Shown here: positions 8,127 to 16,578 of the stretch, piece by piece
Position numbering within the stretch: position 1 is the stretch's first letter
How the letters are laid out: the number at the start of each line of letters is the position of its first letter
Assembly (NCBI RefSeq): GCF_003934165.1
Contig: NZ_RKST01000014.1
Span: forward strand, 108,523-172,522
Reading direction: 5' to 3'
Length of the DNA: 64,000 nucleotides
From: Borborobacter arsenicus
GTDB taxonomy: Bacteria > Pseudomonadota > Alphaproteobacteria > Rhizobiales > Rhizobiaceae
Program-made: the position numbers and the translations under genes
The notes under the pieces: generated by a model
What the model was told of the DNA's origin: nothing
Seen by the model: the letters and a program-made list of their open reading frames with translations, nothing else
Databases searched by the model: none

Positions 8127-9317
8127 ATGACCAGCGTATTGGACGGAATCCGTATCGTCGAACAAGGCACCTTCATCACCGGGCCATGCGCCGGGATGAT
8201 GCTGGCGGATCTCGGCGCAGACATCATCAAGGTGGAATCGGCCGGCAATGGCGACCCTTACCGGGCCTTCAAGACCGGTTTTTACAGCGCCCATTTCCAG
8301 GCCTATAACCGCAACAAGCGTGCCATCGGCCTCAACCTGAAAGACGGGGGCGACCGCGACATATTCTACAAGCTGATCGCCCAGTCGGACGTCTATATCC
8401 AGAATTTCCGGCCGGGTGCTGCCGCGCGCTTCGGTGCGGATTTCGAGACGCTGATCAAGGTCAACCCGAAGCTGATCTACTGCTCGATCAGCGGCTTCGG
8501 GCCGGACGGCCCTTATGCGCAGCGGCCGGTCTATGATTCCGTCGCGCAAGCGGTCAGCGGCTTCCTCAGTGTTGCCATCGATCCCAAGCAGCCACGCTTC
8601 ATCGGCCCGGCGCTGGCGGATGCGATCACCGGCATCTATGCCTCGCTCGGCATCTCGGCGGCTCTTGTCGAGCGCAGCCGCACGGGTAAGGGAAAGCGCA
8701 TCGACATCTCGATGCTGGAGGCCATGATGCATTTCGCGGTGGAGCCGTTCATGGGCTATTTCGCGCTTGGTGAAGAGCCGAGCGGCACCGACCGGCCACG
8801 GCTGGCACAGGCCTATATCATGCGTTGCAAGGACGGCAAGCTGTTCGCCTTTCATCTCTCGTCGCTGGATAAATTCTGGGATGCGCTGGTGGAAGCGACC
8901 GGCGCGCAGCATCTTGCCGCCGACCCGCGCTTTGCTACGCGCCTGCTGCGCATCGACAATTACGACGCCTTGAACCAGGCGCTGAACGAGATCTTCGCCA
9001 CCCGTAACCGCAGCGAATGGACGGAACGGTTTTCGGCTTTTGACGTGCCCTTTGCGCCGATCAATTCGATCTCGGATGTGCTCACCGATCCGCAGGCGCA
9101 GCATCTGGGCATGATCGTGCCGGTCGCCGAGCGCGTTGAAGGCGCATACAAGTCGGTCCGCCCGGCCTATTCGTTCGATGGCAAGCGTGCGAAGGAGGTG
9201 ACAGCCGCCCCGGTCGTCAACCAGCATGGCGCCGCCATCCGCGAGGCGCTGGCGCGCTCGCCTATGGCATGGCCGCGAAGGGAAACAGAAACGATGCCGG
9301 CTGCCGCGCAGGCATAG
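8127..9317 (+). CDS. CaiB/BaiF family (type III) CoA transferase
   Basis: A 396-residue type III CoA transferase. The N-terminal GIRIVEQGTFITGPCAGMMLADLGADIIKVE is the family signature, and Asp165 in ALADAITGIYAS aligns with the catalytic aspartate of formyl-CoA transferase. It moves CoA between carboxylic acids through an aspartyl anhydride. Placed between a citryl-CoA-lyase-like gene and an extradiol dioxygenase, it is a good candidate for activating a ring-cleavage acid. Confidence 0.9.
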   Translation: MTSVLDGIRIVEQGTFITGPCAGMMLADLGADIIKVESAGNGDPYRAFKTGFYSAHFQAYNRNKRAIGLNLKDGGDRDIFYKLIAQSDVYIQNFRPGAAARFGADFETLIKVNPKLIYCSISGFGPDGPYAQRPVYDSVAQAVSGFLSVAIDPKQPRFIGPALADAITGIYASLGISAALVERSRTGKGKRIDISMLEAMMHFAVEPFMGYFALGEEPSGTDRPRLAQAYIMRCKDGKLFAFHLSSLDKFWDALVEATGAQHLAADPRFATRLLRIDNYDALNQALNEIFATRNRSEWTERFSAFDVPFAPINSISDVLTDPQAQHLGMIVPVAERVEGAYKSVRPAYSFDGKRAKEVTAAPVVNQHGAAIREALARSPMAWPRRETETMPAAAQA

Positions 9318-9352
9318 GCCAGCAAGGCAAGGCTCAGGAGGGAGGAGAATCA

Positions 9353-10213
9353 ATGGCAAAGCTGGCAGCCGTGCTCGCCACAACGCATCACCCATTCTAT
9401 CTGAAGGCGACGACCGCCCCGGTAGAACAGCAGATTCCGCAGGCCGCAGAATGGAAACGCAAGGTCGAGGCCTATCGCGAAACCTTGACGAAAGCCGAGC
9501 CGGAACTTCTGGTGATGGTCGGGGCTGACCATTTCCACCAGTTCTTCCTGGACAATTATCCGCAATTTCTGATCGGCAAGGCGCCTCGCTACGACGCGAC
9601 CTTCTATAATGAGGAGCGGGAATTCGGCATTCCGAAATATGTCCTGGAAGGCCATGAAGACCTTTCGAACTTCATGCACAAGGGTCTGTTGGCGCGCGGC
9701 TTCGATTTCGCCTTCAGCAATGAGCTGAAGCTCGACCACTCGATCATCTGTCCGATCATCACCACGAGGCCGCAGGCCGATCTGCCGGTGGTGCCGATCT
9801 ACACCAATATCTTCGCTCCGCCTTTGCCCTCGCCGAAGCGCTTCTGGGAGTTGGGGCGGGCCATTCGCGAGATCATCGACGAATATCCCTCCGACAAGCG
9901 CATCGCCGCGATCGGCTCCGGACACCTGTCGCTTGAGCTTGGCGGACCGCGCCAGTTCCGGGAGACTGGTCCCGACCCGGAATTTGACCGCCAGGCAATC
10001 GAATGGCTGTCGACGGGCAATATCGATGCCATTCTTGCCAATGTCACCCATGAGAGCATGGCTAGAAGCGGCAACGCCACGCATGGCTTCATGGACCTCA
10101 TTCTGATGATGGGCATCGCCGGGCCGATCCCCGCTGCCTATAGCGACAGCCTGAGCCTCTTCCATACGATGGAAGCCTATATCACCTGGTACCCGGAAGG
10201 AGCGGCGCAATGA
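9353..10213 (+). CDS. Class III extradiol dioxygenase, large (LigB-type) subunit
   Basis: A 286-residue LigB-superfamily protein. The expected active-site residues are visible: His12 (ATTHHPF), His60 (GADHFHQFF), the acid-base His191 (GSGHLSLELGG) and Glu234 (NVTHESM), matching LigB His12, His61, His195 and Glu242. The family cleaves protocatechuate, gallate or related catechols next to the hydroxyls using Fe(II) and O2. The start has GGAGGAG at 9340-9346. It overlaps the small-subunit gene by 4 bp; the order large then small is the reverse of ligAB. Confidence 0.9.
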   Translation: MAKLAAVLATTHHPFYLKATTAPVEQQIPQAAEWKRKVEAYRETLTKAEPELLVMVGADHFHQFFLDNYPQFLIGKAPRYDATFYNEEREFGIPKYVLEGHEDLSNFMHKGLLARGFDFAFSNELKLDHSIICPIITTRPQADLPVVPIYTNIFAPPLPSPKRFWELGRAIREIIDEYPSDKRIAAIGSGHLSLELGGPRQFRETGPDPEFDRQAIEWLSTGNIDAILANVTHESMARSGNATHGFMDLILMMGIAGPIPAAYSDSLSLFHTMEAYITWYPEGAAQ

Positions 10214-10575
10214 GCAGATATTACGTCAACAAGTTCCTTTATACCGTCGACCGGGACCCCGAGCTGCTGCGCCGGTACAAGGAAGATCCGCGCAATCTCG
10301 TTGCCACCTGGGAGCAGTCGATCGGCCCGAAGCTGAGCGATGTCGAAACGTCGACCGTGCATAGCTTGACCGACGCCGAACGCGAGGCGCTCATCAATCA
10401 TGATATTGTCGCCCTGTTCGAGATGGGGGCGCATTTCTTCCTGTCGCTGACAATATTCATTGCCATCTATGACGACGAATGGACGGCCAAATACGGGCCG
10501 CTCTCGTTCCAGCGAGATTTCGCCAAGCGCCTCGCCCATTGGGAAGGTCGTGACTACCCGCCGGTCGGGGAGTGA
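10210..10575 (+). CDS. Extradiol dioxygenase, small (LigA-type) subunit
   Basis: A 121-residue all-helical protein matching the LigA family: RYYVNKFLYTVDRDPELLRRYKEDP at the N-terminus and LTDAEREALINHDIVALFEMGAHFFL further on (usual AHPFLL). In protocatechuate 4,5-dioxygenase this subunit closes over the active site of LigB. A 4-bp overlap with the LigB-type gene supports a 1:1 complex. It is the last gene of the operon that starts at 6704. Confidence 0.9.
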   Translation: MSRYYVNKFLYTVDRDPELLRRYKEDPRNLVATWEQSIGPKLSDVETSTVHSLTDAEREALINHDIVALFEMGAHFFLSLTIFIAIYDDEWTAKYGPLSFQRDFAKRLAHWEGRDYPPVGE

Positions 10576-10789
10576 GGCTTTACCCTCGGCAGGTATTTCC
10601 GGGCATGCCTTAACTGCATGCTCGGAGATATTTCAGGCGCATGCGGCGGCAGCTGCCGCGCCGATGCAGCAACGATATCCGACTGCTCGGTCGATCTGCC
10701 TGGGGCTACCAGTCGGCGGATTGCCTGTCCTTTGTGACGCTACATGATTTCGGTCACGACACAAAAAATCGACGTTAAGCGAAAAATAT

Positions 10790-10802
10790 TTCGTTGACCG
10801 AA
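10790..10802. promoter_or_regulatory. Candidate IclR operator, copy 4, overlapping a -35 box
   Basis: TTCGTTGACCGAA fits the island's TTCG-N5-CGAA pattern. A -35 hexamer TTGACC (10794-10799) lies inside it, with a weak -10 TTAGAG at 10816-10821. An extra half-site AGCGAA lies at 10778-10783. Binding here would block RNA polymerase at the second transporter operon. Confidence 0.55.
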
Positions 10803-10844
10803 ATACTGAGGGATGTTAGAGTTTGATTATTGGTGGGAGGACCA

Positions 10845-10934
10845 ATGATGAAGAGTGCGCAGAATGCCCTTCTTCCAACGGGCCTTACCTCCGTCAACGC
10901 GAATAGCCGAGGTTCGGGCGTATGGACGGTGTAA
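10845..10934 (+). CDS. Possible 29-residue leader ORF overlapping the ATPase start
   Basis: ATGATG at 10845 follows a strong GGGAGG (10835-10840) and opens a 29-codon frame that ends with TAA at 10932-10934, overlapping by 13 bp the ATPase gene that starts at 10922 in another frame. The ATPase ATG has only a modest GAGG upstream, and a TAG at 10904 excludes an earlier start in its frame. This suggests translational coupling through a leader peptide. The peptide has no recognisable motif. Confidence 0.45.
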   Translation: MMKSAQNALLPTGLTSVNANSRGSGVWTV

Positions 10935-11710
10935 GACTGCAGATTTCCGGCCTGCATTGCGGCTACATGACGCCTGACCGAGGCTTGGTGCCCGCAGTGG
11001 AAGGTGTGGATCTGGCATTGAACCGCAACGAGTTCGTGTCGATCATCGGCCCGAGCGGTTGCGGAAAATCGACCCTATTCAACATCATTGCCGGGCTCTT
11101 GAAGCCGACTTCCGGCGAAGTTGCGCTGGACGGCAAGGAGATTGTCGGTCGCCCCGGTCATGTCGCCTATATGATGCAGCGCGACCTGCTGCTGCCCTGG
11201 CGTACCATCCTCGACAATGTCGTGCTCGGGCCGGAGCTTGCCGGCAAGCCGATGGAACCAGTGCGCAACCGGGCACTCGCCTTGCTGCGCCGCTTCGGCC
11301 TCGAGGGCTACGAGAACTCCTATCCGACCGCGCTCTCCGGCGGCATGCGCCAGCGTGCGGCGCTGTTGCGAACGATCATGTGCGAGCGTTCCGTGGTTCT
11401 GCTCGACGAGCCCTTCGGAGCGCTGGACGCACTGACCAGGGCGACCATGCATGAGTGGCTTCTGGGCATCCAGCGCGAGTTTCAGCAGACCATGATCCTC
11501 ATCACTCACGACCCGGATGAAGCCGTCTATCTGTCGGACCGTGTCTATGTGGCGACGCCGCGGCCGATGAGCTTTGCCGGCATCGTGCCGATCACTTTGC
11601 CCTATGACAGAGGGCGGGACGTGACCATGACTCCTGAATTCGCCGACCATAAGCGGCAGGTTCTTGCCCTGTTGCGCGGCGACAAAGGTGCGACTGACGC
11701 CCTGCATTGA
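10922..11710 (+). CDS. NitT/TauT-type ABC transporter ATPase
   Basis: A 262-residue ABC ATPase of the nitrate/sulfonate/taurine class (SsuB/TauB). Walker A GPSGCGKST, Q-loop MMQRDLLLPWRT, signature LSGGMRQR and Walker B VVLLDEPFGALDA are all intact, and the H-loop reads ITHDPDEAV. It drives uptake with the permease at 11763 and the binding protein at 12702. Transporters of this family carry sulfonates, nitrate, pyrimidine precursors and aromatic acids. Confidence 0.9.
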   Translation: MDGVRLQISGLHCGYMTPDRGLVPAVEGVDLALNRNEFVSIIGPSGCGKSTLFNIIAGLLKPTSGEVALDGKEIVGRPGHVAYMMQRDLLLPWRTILDNVVLGPELAGKPMEPVRNRALALLRRFGLEGYENSYPTALSGGMRQRAALLRTIMCERSVVLLDEPFGALDALTRATMHEWLLGIQREFQQTMILITHDPDEAVYLSDRVYVATPRPMSFAGIVPITLPYDRGRDVTMTPEFADHKRQVLALLRGDKGATDALH

Positions 11711-11762
11711 ACTTTCAGCGCAACGTCCCCCGCCGGACCAGCTATTCGACGAAGGCACCGTA

Positions 11763-12623
11763 ATGAACGCGCAGAAAACAAACCACGCTTCCTTCCTTTC
11801 TCGTCTCGGCGATGCCGCATTGCCGCTTGGCATTGTGGTCGCTTTGCTTGCGATCTGGGAGGCCGCTGTCCATCTTCTGCAGATACAGCCCTTCGTGTTG
11901 CCGGCGCCGACCGAGATATTCAAGGAACTGATGATCAGCGGGCCAACCGTGATCCTGCCGCAGCTGCATGTGACCATGGCCGAGACGATGGCCGGCTATC
12001 TCGCCGCCATTGTGGTTGCAGCGGTCTTGAGCGTGCTCATTCTCTATTCTTCCGCTTTCAGGCGGGGCGTGTTGCCGCTCGTCGTGGCATCGCAGACCAT
12101 CCCGATCATCACCATGGCGCCGGTGCTGGTGATCTGGTTCGGCTATAACAGCCTGCCGCGCATCATCATCACCGCGATCGTCGCCTTCTTTCCGCTGACG
12201 ATTGCCGCCGTGACCGGGCTGAAAAGCCTCGAGCCGCACTTCATCGATTTCTTCCGCTCGCTCAATGCCACGCCGGCGCAGATATTCTTCAAGCTGCGGC
12301 TGCCGGTGGCCCTGCCCAGCATCTTTGGCGGGTTGAAGGTGGCAGCAACGCTTGCCGTGATCGGCGCCACCATCAGCGAATGGGTCGGCGCGAGCCAGGG
12401 TATCGGCTACCTGATTGCCCAGGATACCGCCTTGCTTAACACTACCCGCGTTTTCGCCTCGCTGACTGTGCTTGGCATCGCCGGTATGGCGCTGTTCGGC
12501 CTGGTCGGCCTGATCGAGCGCTTGTCTATGCCGTGGATCTACGCCCGTCCGACTATGGCCTGGCTGCGGGCCCAGCGCAGCCCGCAATCACCCGCTGCGG
12601 CGGTTGCACGCCCAAGGCAGTAG
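11763..12623 (+). CDS. NitT/TauT-type ABC transporter permease
   Basis: A 286-residue permease with about six membrane helices and the EAA-type coupling loop (FFRSLNATPAQIFFKLRLPVALPSIFGGLKVAATLAVIGATISEWVGASQGIGYLI), the SsuC/TauC pattern. I start at ATG 11763, since residues read upstream of it are not membrane-like. It follows the ATPase by 52 bp. Confidence 0.88.
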   Translation: MNAQKTNHASFLSRLGDAALPLGIVVALLAIWEAAVHLLQIQPFVLPAPTEIFKELMISGPTVILPQLHVTMAETMAGYLAAIVVAAVLSVLILYSSAFRRGVLPLVVASQTIPIITMAPVLVIWFGYNSLPRIIITAIVAFFPLTIAAVTGLKSLEPHFIDFFRSLNATPAQIFFKLRLPVALPSIFGGLKVAATLAVIGATISEWVGASQGIGYLIAQDTALLNTTRVFASLTVLGIAGMALFGLVGLIERLSMPWIYARPTMAWLRAQRSPQSPAAAVARPRQ

Positions 12624-12701
12624 CCGCCGCCCTCGCTACCGATTTCCTAAGCCTGCCATAACAACAGACGCTCAACCGTCGCAAATAAGGGGAAGCAAAA
12701 C

Positions 12702-13724
12702 ATGACTGTCATAAATAAATTGAAACCATTGGCCTGCGTCGCCGTCGCTGCATTGGCATCGACGCTTGCATTGACCAGTTCGCTCACCGCTGCCGAACTG
12801 ACCAAGTTCAGATATGCGCTGATTGCCAAGCCCGGCATCTGGGACGCTGCCGTGCTCAACGGCATCGACAAGAAGTTCTTCGCCGACGAGGGGCTGGAGC
12901 TGGAACTGATCTCGCCGACTTCGCCGGCGGACGGCCTGAAGCTCGTGGCGACTGGCGGCGCCGAGCTTGCCACGGCGCATTCGACCGACGTCATCATTGC
13001 CCGCAGCAAGGGCCTGCCGGTGGTGTCGATCGGCACCAACCATCAGACCGGTACGACGGGTGTTCTGGTGCCGGCAGAAGCCGGTGTGAAGGATATCAAG
13101 GAGCTCGAAGGCAAGAATGTTGGCATCACCGGCATTCCCTTCAACAAGGTCATGCTCGAGCACAGCCTGAAGTCCGGCGGCGCCGATCTCTCCAAGGTCA
13201 ATATTGTGACCGTCGGCTTCACGCAGATGCCGCTGCTGCTCAGCCAGCGCATCGATGCGCTCGGCGACGCGATCAGCTGGGACGAGCCGCCGATCTACAA
13301 TGTGCAGATCAAGAAGCCGGCCGACGACAAGTCGACCTATACCTATTTCACCTTCACCGATTATGGCGTGCCGCGCTTCTACACTTTCGGCCTCGTGGGT
13401 GACGAGGAAGCGCTGAAGGCCGAGCCGGACAGCTACAAGGCTTTCCTGCGCGCCTGGCGCAAGAGCGTCGAGTGGATGATGGCCAACCAGGCGGATGCCG
13501 CCGACGGTGTCATCAAGCAGATTCCGTCGATCAGCAAGGAGGAGGCAGTCGTTTCCCTGGCAGAGATCGCACGCATTTCGGTTAGCCCGGAAACCGAGGC
13601 GAACGGCATTGGCTGGCAGGACGTCGCCGTGTGGGAGAAGCAGGAAAAGTTCATGCTAGAGAACGGTCTGATTTCGACCGACGTCGATGTCAGCAAGGCC
13701 GTCACGAACGACTACCTGAAATAG
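12702..13724 (+). CDS. NitT/TauT-type ABC transporter substrate-binding protein (NMT1/THI5-like)
   Basis: A 340-residue periplasmic binding protein. A Sec signal peptide is visible (INKLKPLACVAVAALASTLALTSSLTAAE), then the fold typical of SsuA/TauA/NMT1 proteins (KPGIWDAAVLNGIDKKFFADEGLELELI). It completes the second transporter of the island. Two different importer classes beside one ring-cleavage operon suggests two related substrates or a substrate and its precursor. Confidence 0.88.
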   Translation: MTVINKLKPLACVAVAALASTLALTSSLTAAELTKFRYALIAKPGIWDAAVLNGIDKKFFADEGLELELISPTSPADGLKLVATGGAELATAHSTDVIIARSKGLPVVSIGTNHQTGTTGVLVPAEAGVKDIKELEGKNVGITGIPFNKVMLEHSLKSGGADLSKVNIVTVGFTQMPLLLSQRIDALGDAISWDEPPIYNVQIKKPADDKSTYTYFTFTDYGVPRFYTFGLVGDEEALKAEPDSYKAFLRAWRKSVEWMMANQADAADGVIKQIPSISKEEAVVSLAEIARISVSPETEANGIGWQDVAVWEKQEKFMLENGLISTDVDVSKAVTNDYLK

Positions 13725-13744
13725 CCCGATCGGCATTTGCCGCC

Positions 13745-13781
13745 GGCACGGTCGGGTGGACGTAAAATGCCCGACCGTGCC
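13745..13781 (+). terminator. Stem-loop after the second transporter operon
   Basis: Perfect 12-bp arms GGCACGGTCGGG (13745-13756) and CCCGACCGTGCC (13770-13781) with a 13-nt loop, followed by TCTTTATTA. It lies 20 bp after the binding-protein stop codon. It fits an intrinsic terminator, possibly partial, before the amidohydrolase gene. Confidence 0.65.
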
Positions 13782-13864
13782 TCTTTATTAGACGACTTGA
13801 GCAGTAGGGCACAGATTGAGTGACGATGCTCCCAAACACAGAAATTGCATAAGGACCTTCGATC

Positions 13865-15262
13865 ATGTCGGCCATCTTCGAACAGAAAAAAGGCAGCTAC
13901 CTCATCCGTGGTGGAGCGGTGATTACGGTCGACCGGTCGGTCGGCACGCTGCCGCGTGCCGACGTGCTCGTCCGCGACGGCCGTATCGAGAAGGTTGCAG
14001 AGAGCATCGAGGCGGATGGTGTCGAGATTGTCGACGCCAGCAACATGATCGTCATGCCGGGCCTGATCGATTCCCACTACCATATGTGGAGCACGCTCGG
14101 CCGCAACTTCATCTCCGATGGCGGCTATGAATATTTCCCGGCGAAATGGGCGACCGCTGCACTTTATGACGCCGAGGATTTCTACAACAGCGTCAGGCTC
14201 GGCCTGGCCGAACTCGCCAATGGCGGTGTCACGACGGTGCATAACTGGTCGCACAACAATCGTTCGCCCGCCCATGTCGATGCCGAGCTGCGGGCGCATC
14301 GCGACTCCGGCCTGCGCGCCCGCTACGCCATGGGCCATATCGACAAGATGCCGGTCGATCAGGTGAACCGCTATGAAGACCTGCCGCGCGTTCGGGACGT
14401 ATGGTTTGCCGACCCGTCGCGGCTGCAGGGGCTGGTCCATCTCGGCGTCAATCTGCGCGGCCCGATCCAGAGCAATATCGAAGTCTTCTATGAAGAAATG
14501 GAGATGATGCTTAAGCTCGGGCTTCCTGTCGCCATCCATGCCAGCCAGGCCGCGCCGAATACGGACGATGCCGCTGACTATGAGCGCCGCGGCTTCCTCG
14601 GGTCTAATTTCCTGTTCTGCCACTATATCGCAGCCACGCAAAGCGACCGGGAGGCGATGGCGCGCACCAGGACGCCGCTGAGCTATGCGACGCACTCCGA
14701 ACTGCGCCTCGGCGAAACCGGCGATGCCCGGCGCGCGCTTCTGAAGATGCGCGAGGCGGGTGTGATGGTCTCGCTGTCGTCGGACGCAACCTCGATTGCG
14801 CCGCCGAACATGCTGGAGAACATGCGCCTGACTTGGAACATGGGTATCCCATGGCAAGGCAGCGACACCGAACACCTGCCGCCGATCGGCCTGCACGAGG
14901 TCATCGAGATGGGCACCATCAACGGTGCCCGCGCGCTCGGCCTTGGAGATGTCACCGGTTCGCTTATGCCCGGAAAGCAGGCCGATATCATCCTGATCCG
15001 CACCGATGACGTAAACATCGCCCCGCTCGCCAATATCGAGGCGACGGTGGTGATGTCGGCAACGCCTGCCAATATCGATACCGTCATGGTCGATGGCCGC
15101 ATCCTCAAGCGTGGCGGCAAGCTGGTCGGCGCCGATGTGCCGAATATTGTCGGCAGTGCGGGAAAGTCGGCTATGCGTATCCGCACGGCGGCCGGCGGCA
15201 TCCTCACCCCGCAATGCCCGGGTTGCGCCGGCAATGCGGTGTATCGCGCCACGCAATGTTGA
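13865..15262 (+). CDS. Amidohydrolase-superfamily protein (chlorohydrolase/deaminase branch)
   Basis: A 465-residue metal-dependent hydrolase of the TrzA/AtzB/SsnA branch. It has the small beta-sandwich segment (IRGGAVITVDRS... VDGRILKRGGKLV) around a barrel with metal-binding IDSHYHMW (usual HTHxH), a barrel His in VAIHASQAAPN, the THSELRLGE segment (usual SHCP/HNP region) and SLSSDATSIAPPNM containing the metal Asp. Such enzymes remove amino, halide or amide groups from rings. It is not LigI-like: that family is shorter and differently built. It may feed or detoxify the compound handled by the island. Confidence 0.82.
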   Translation: MSAIFEQKKGSYLIRGGAVITVDRSVGTLPRADVLVRDGRIEKVAESIEADGVEIVDASNMIVMPGLIDSHYHMWSTLGRNFISDGGYEYFPAKWATAALYDAEDFYNSVRLGLAELANGGVTTVHNWSHNNRSPAHVDAELRAHRDSGLRARYAMGHIDKMPVDQVNRYEDLPRVRDVWFADPSRLQGLVHLGVNLRGPIQSNIEVFYEEMEMMLKLGLPVAIHASQAAPNTDDAADYERRGFLGSNFLFCHYIAATQSDREAMARTRTPLSYATHSELRLGETGDARRALLKMREAGVMVSLSSDATSIAPPNMLENMRLTWNMGIPWQGSDTEHLPPIGLHEVIEMGTINGARALGLGDVTGSLMPGKQADIILIRTDDVNIAPLANIEATVVMSATPANIDTVMVDGRILKRGGKLVGADVPNIVGSAGKSAMRIRTAAGGILTPQCPGCAGNAVYRATQC

Positions 15263-15290
15263 GGCGGGAAAATTTCTGGGAGGGGCGGCT

Positions 15291-15605
15291 ATGCTTGAAC
15301 AGATCACCGTGTGGGCGCTGGTGCTGATTTTCGTCGGCTCAGCCTATCTCAATCTCACCGGGCCCGAATTCGTGAAGGCCGAATTCGCGCATTGGAACTA
15401 TCCGCCCTGGTTGCGCCTAGCGGTGGGCATCATGGAACTGGCGGCTGCGGCTGGGTTGCTGTTTGCAACCAGCCGCAGCCTGGGCGCCCTGCTGGCATTG
15501 GCGATCCTGGCCGGGGTGGTGTTCTCGCTCGGCAAGACGCAGGAATGGCTGCGTATGCAGTTCCCGCTGCTGATGGGCGCGCTCTGCATCGGCCTCATTC
15601 TATAG
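15291..15605 (+). CDS. DoxX-like small membrane protein
   Basis: A 104-residue protein with four hydrophobic helices and the DoxX-family feel (NLTGPEFVKAEFAHWNYPPWLRLAVGIMELAAAAGLL). The start has GGGAGGGG upstream at 15279-15286. It follows the amidohydrolase gene by 28 bp, so it is probably co-transcribed. DoxX-like proteins are often linked to redox membrane complexes, but their biochemical role is unsettled. Confidence 0.7.
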   Translation: MLEQITVWALVLIFVGSAYLNLTGPEFVKAEFAHWNYPPWLRLAVGIMELAAAAGLLFATSRSLGALLALAILAGVVFSLGKTQEWLRMQFPLLMGALCIGLIL

Positions 15606-15681
15606 AGGCGCGCTGTGTCGATGTCGGCGCAGTTTTGCAGCATGATCTGTCCGAAAGTCTGCAAACCTTCAAGATCGTGTC

Positions 15682-16386
15682 CTATACCGAGCGCGTGATA
15701 CCGCCGTCGACGCGGATGTTCTGGCCGGTGATATAGCTCGACTTGTCGCTGGCCAGGAAGGCGATGAGTTCCGAGACTTCCTCGACGCGGCCATAGCGGC
15801 CCATCGGAATGCGCTCGCGGCGTTCCTCGCGCTCTGCCAGGCTGTCAATGAAGCCCGGCAGCACATTGTTCATGCGGATGTTCTCGGCCGCATATTTATC
15901 GGCATAGAGCTTGGTGAAGGCGGCAAGCCCGGCGCGGAACACGCCCGACGTGGGAAACAGCGCCTCCGGCTCGAAGGCCGCATAGGTCGAGATATTGACG
16001 ATGGAGCCGGATTTCTGCGTCTGCATCGCCGGGGTGACCAGGCGCGCGACCCGCACGGCGTTGAGCAGATAGGTCTCCATGCCCAGATGCCAGTCCTCGT
16101 CGCTGATTTCCAGCACCGGGGCGCGTGGCCCATGGCCGGCGCTGTTGACGGCGGCGTCGACGCGGCCCCATTTTTCCAGTGCGGCATCGACAAGGCGCTT
16201 CAGGTCGTCATTGGAGCGGTTCGAGCCGGTGACGCCGATGCCGCCCAGCTTTGTCGCAAGCGCTTCGCCCTTGCCCGACGAGGACAGGATCGCGACCTTG
16301 AACCCGTCTTCAGCGAGTTTGCGTGCCGCATCGGCGCCCATGCCACTGCCGCCGGCGGTGATGATCGCTACCTTGACTTCGGACAT
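15682..16386 (-). CDS. Variant short-chain dehydrogenase/reductase lacking the Tyr-Lys dyad
   Basis: A 234-residue Rossmann-fold SDR. The cofactor loop is ITAGGSGMG, the NAG-like motif is VNSAGHG, and the catalytic-Ser strand IVNIST (Ser133) and the C-terminal ITGQNIRVDGGITRSV tail are normal. Where YxxxK should be, the sequence reads PTSGVFRAGLAAF: Ser147 stands at the Tyr position and Arg151 at the Lys position. This belongs to a recognisable SDR branch with that substitution, so oxidoreductase chemistry is doubtful or altered. It is convergent with the DoxX-like gene. Confidence 0.8.
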   Translation of the reverse strand: MSEVKVAIITAGGSGMGADAARKLAEDGFKVAILSSSGKGEALATKLGGIGVTGSNRSNDDLKRLVDAALEKWGRVDAAVNSAGHGPRAPVLEISDEDWHLGMETYLLNAVRVARLVTPAMQTQKSGSIVNISTYAAFEPEALFPTSGVFRAGLAAFTKLYADKYAAENIRMNNVLPGFIDSLAEREERRERIPMGRYGRVEEVSELIAFLASDKSSYITGQNIRVDGGITRSV

Positions 16387-16578
16387 CTTCGAAAGCCTCT
16401 CTCTTCATTGCTGGTCGGCGAAACCTAAGCACCATGCGGCGAAACAAGCGCCTGGACCAATAGGTGGCCAGCCCTATCGCATCAAGGCCGTGGGCACCAT
16501 CTTGACGCAATCGACCCTTTGGCCGACAGATCATGCAGCCGAGCGCGCCGCGCCGGATCAGTCTTTCGGAGGCTTGAT

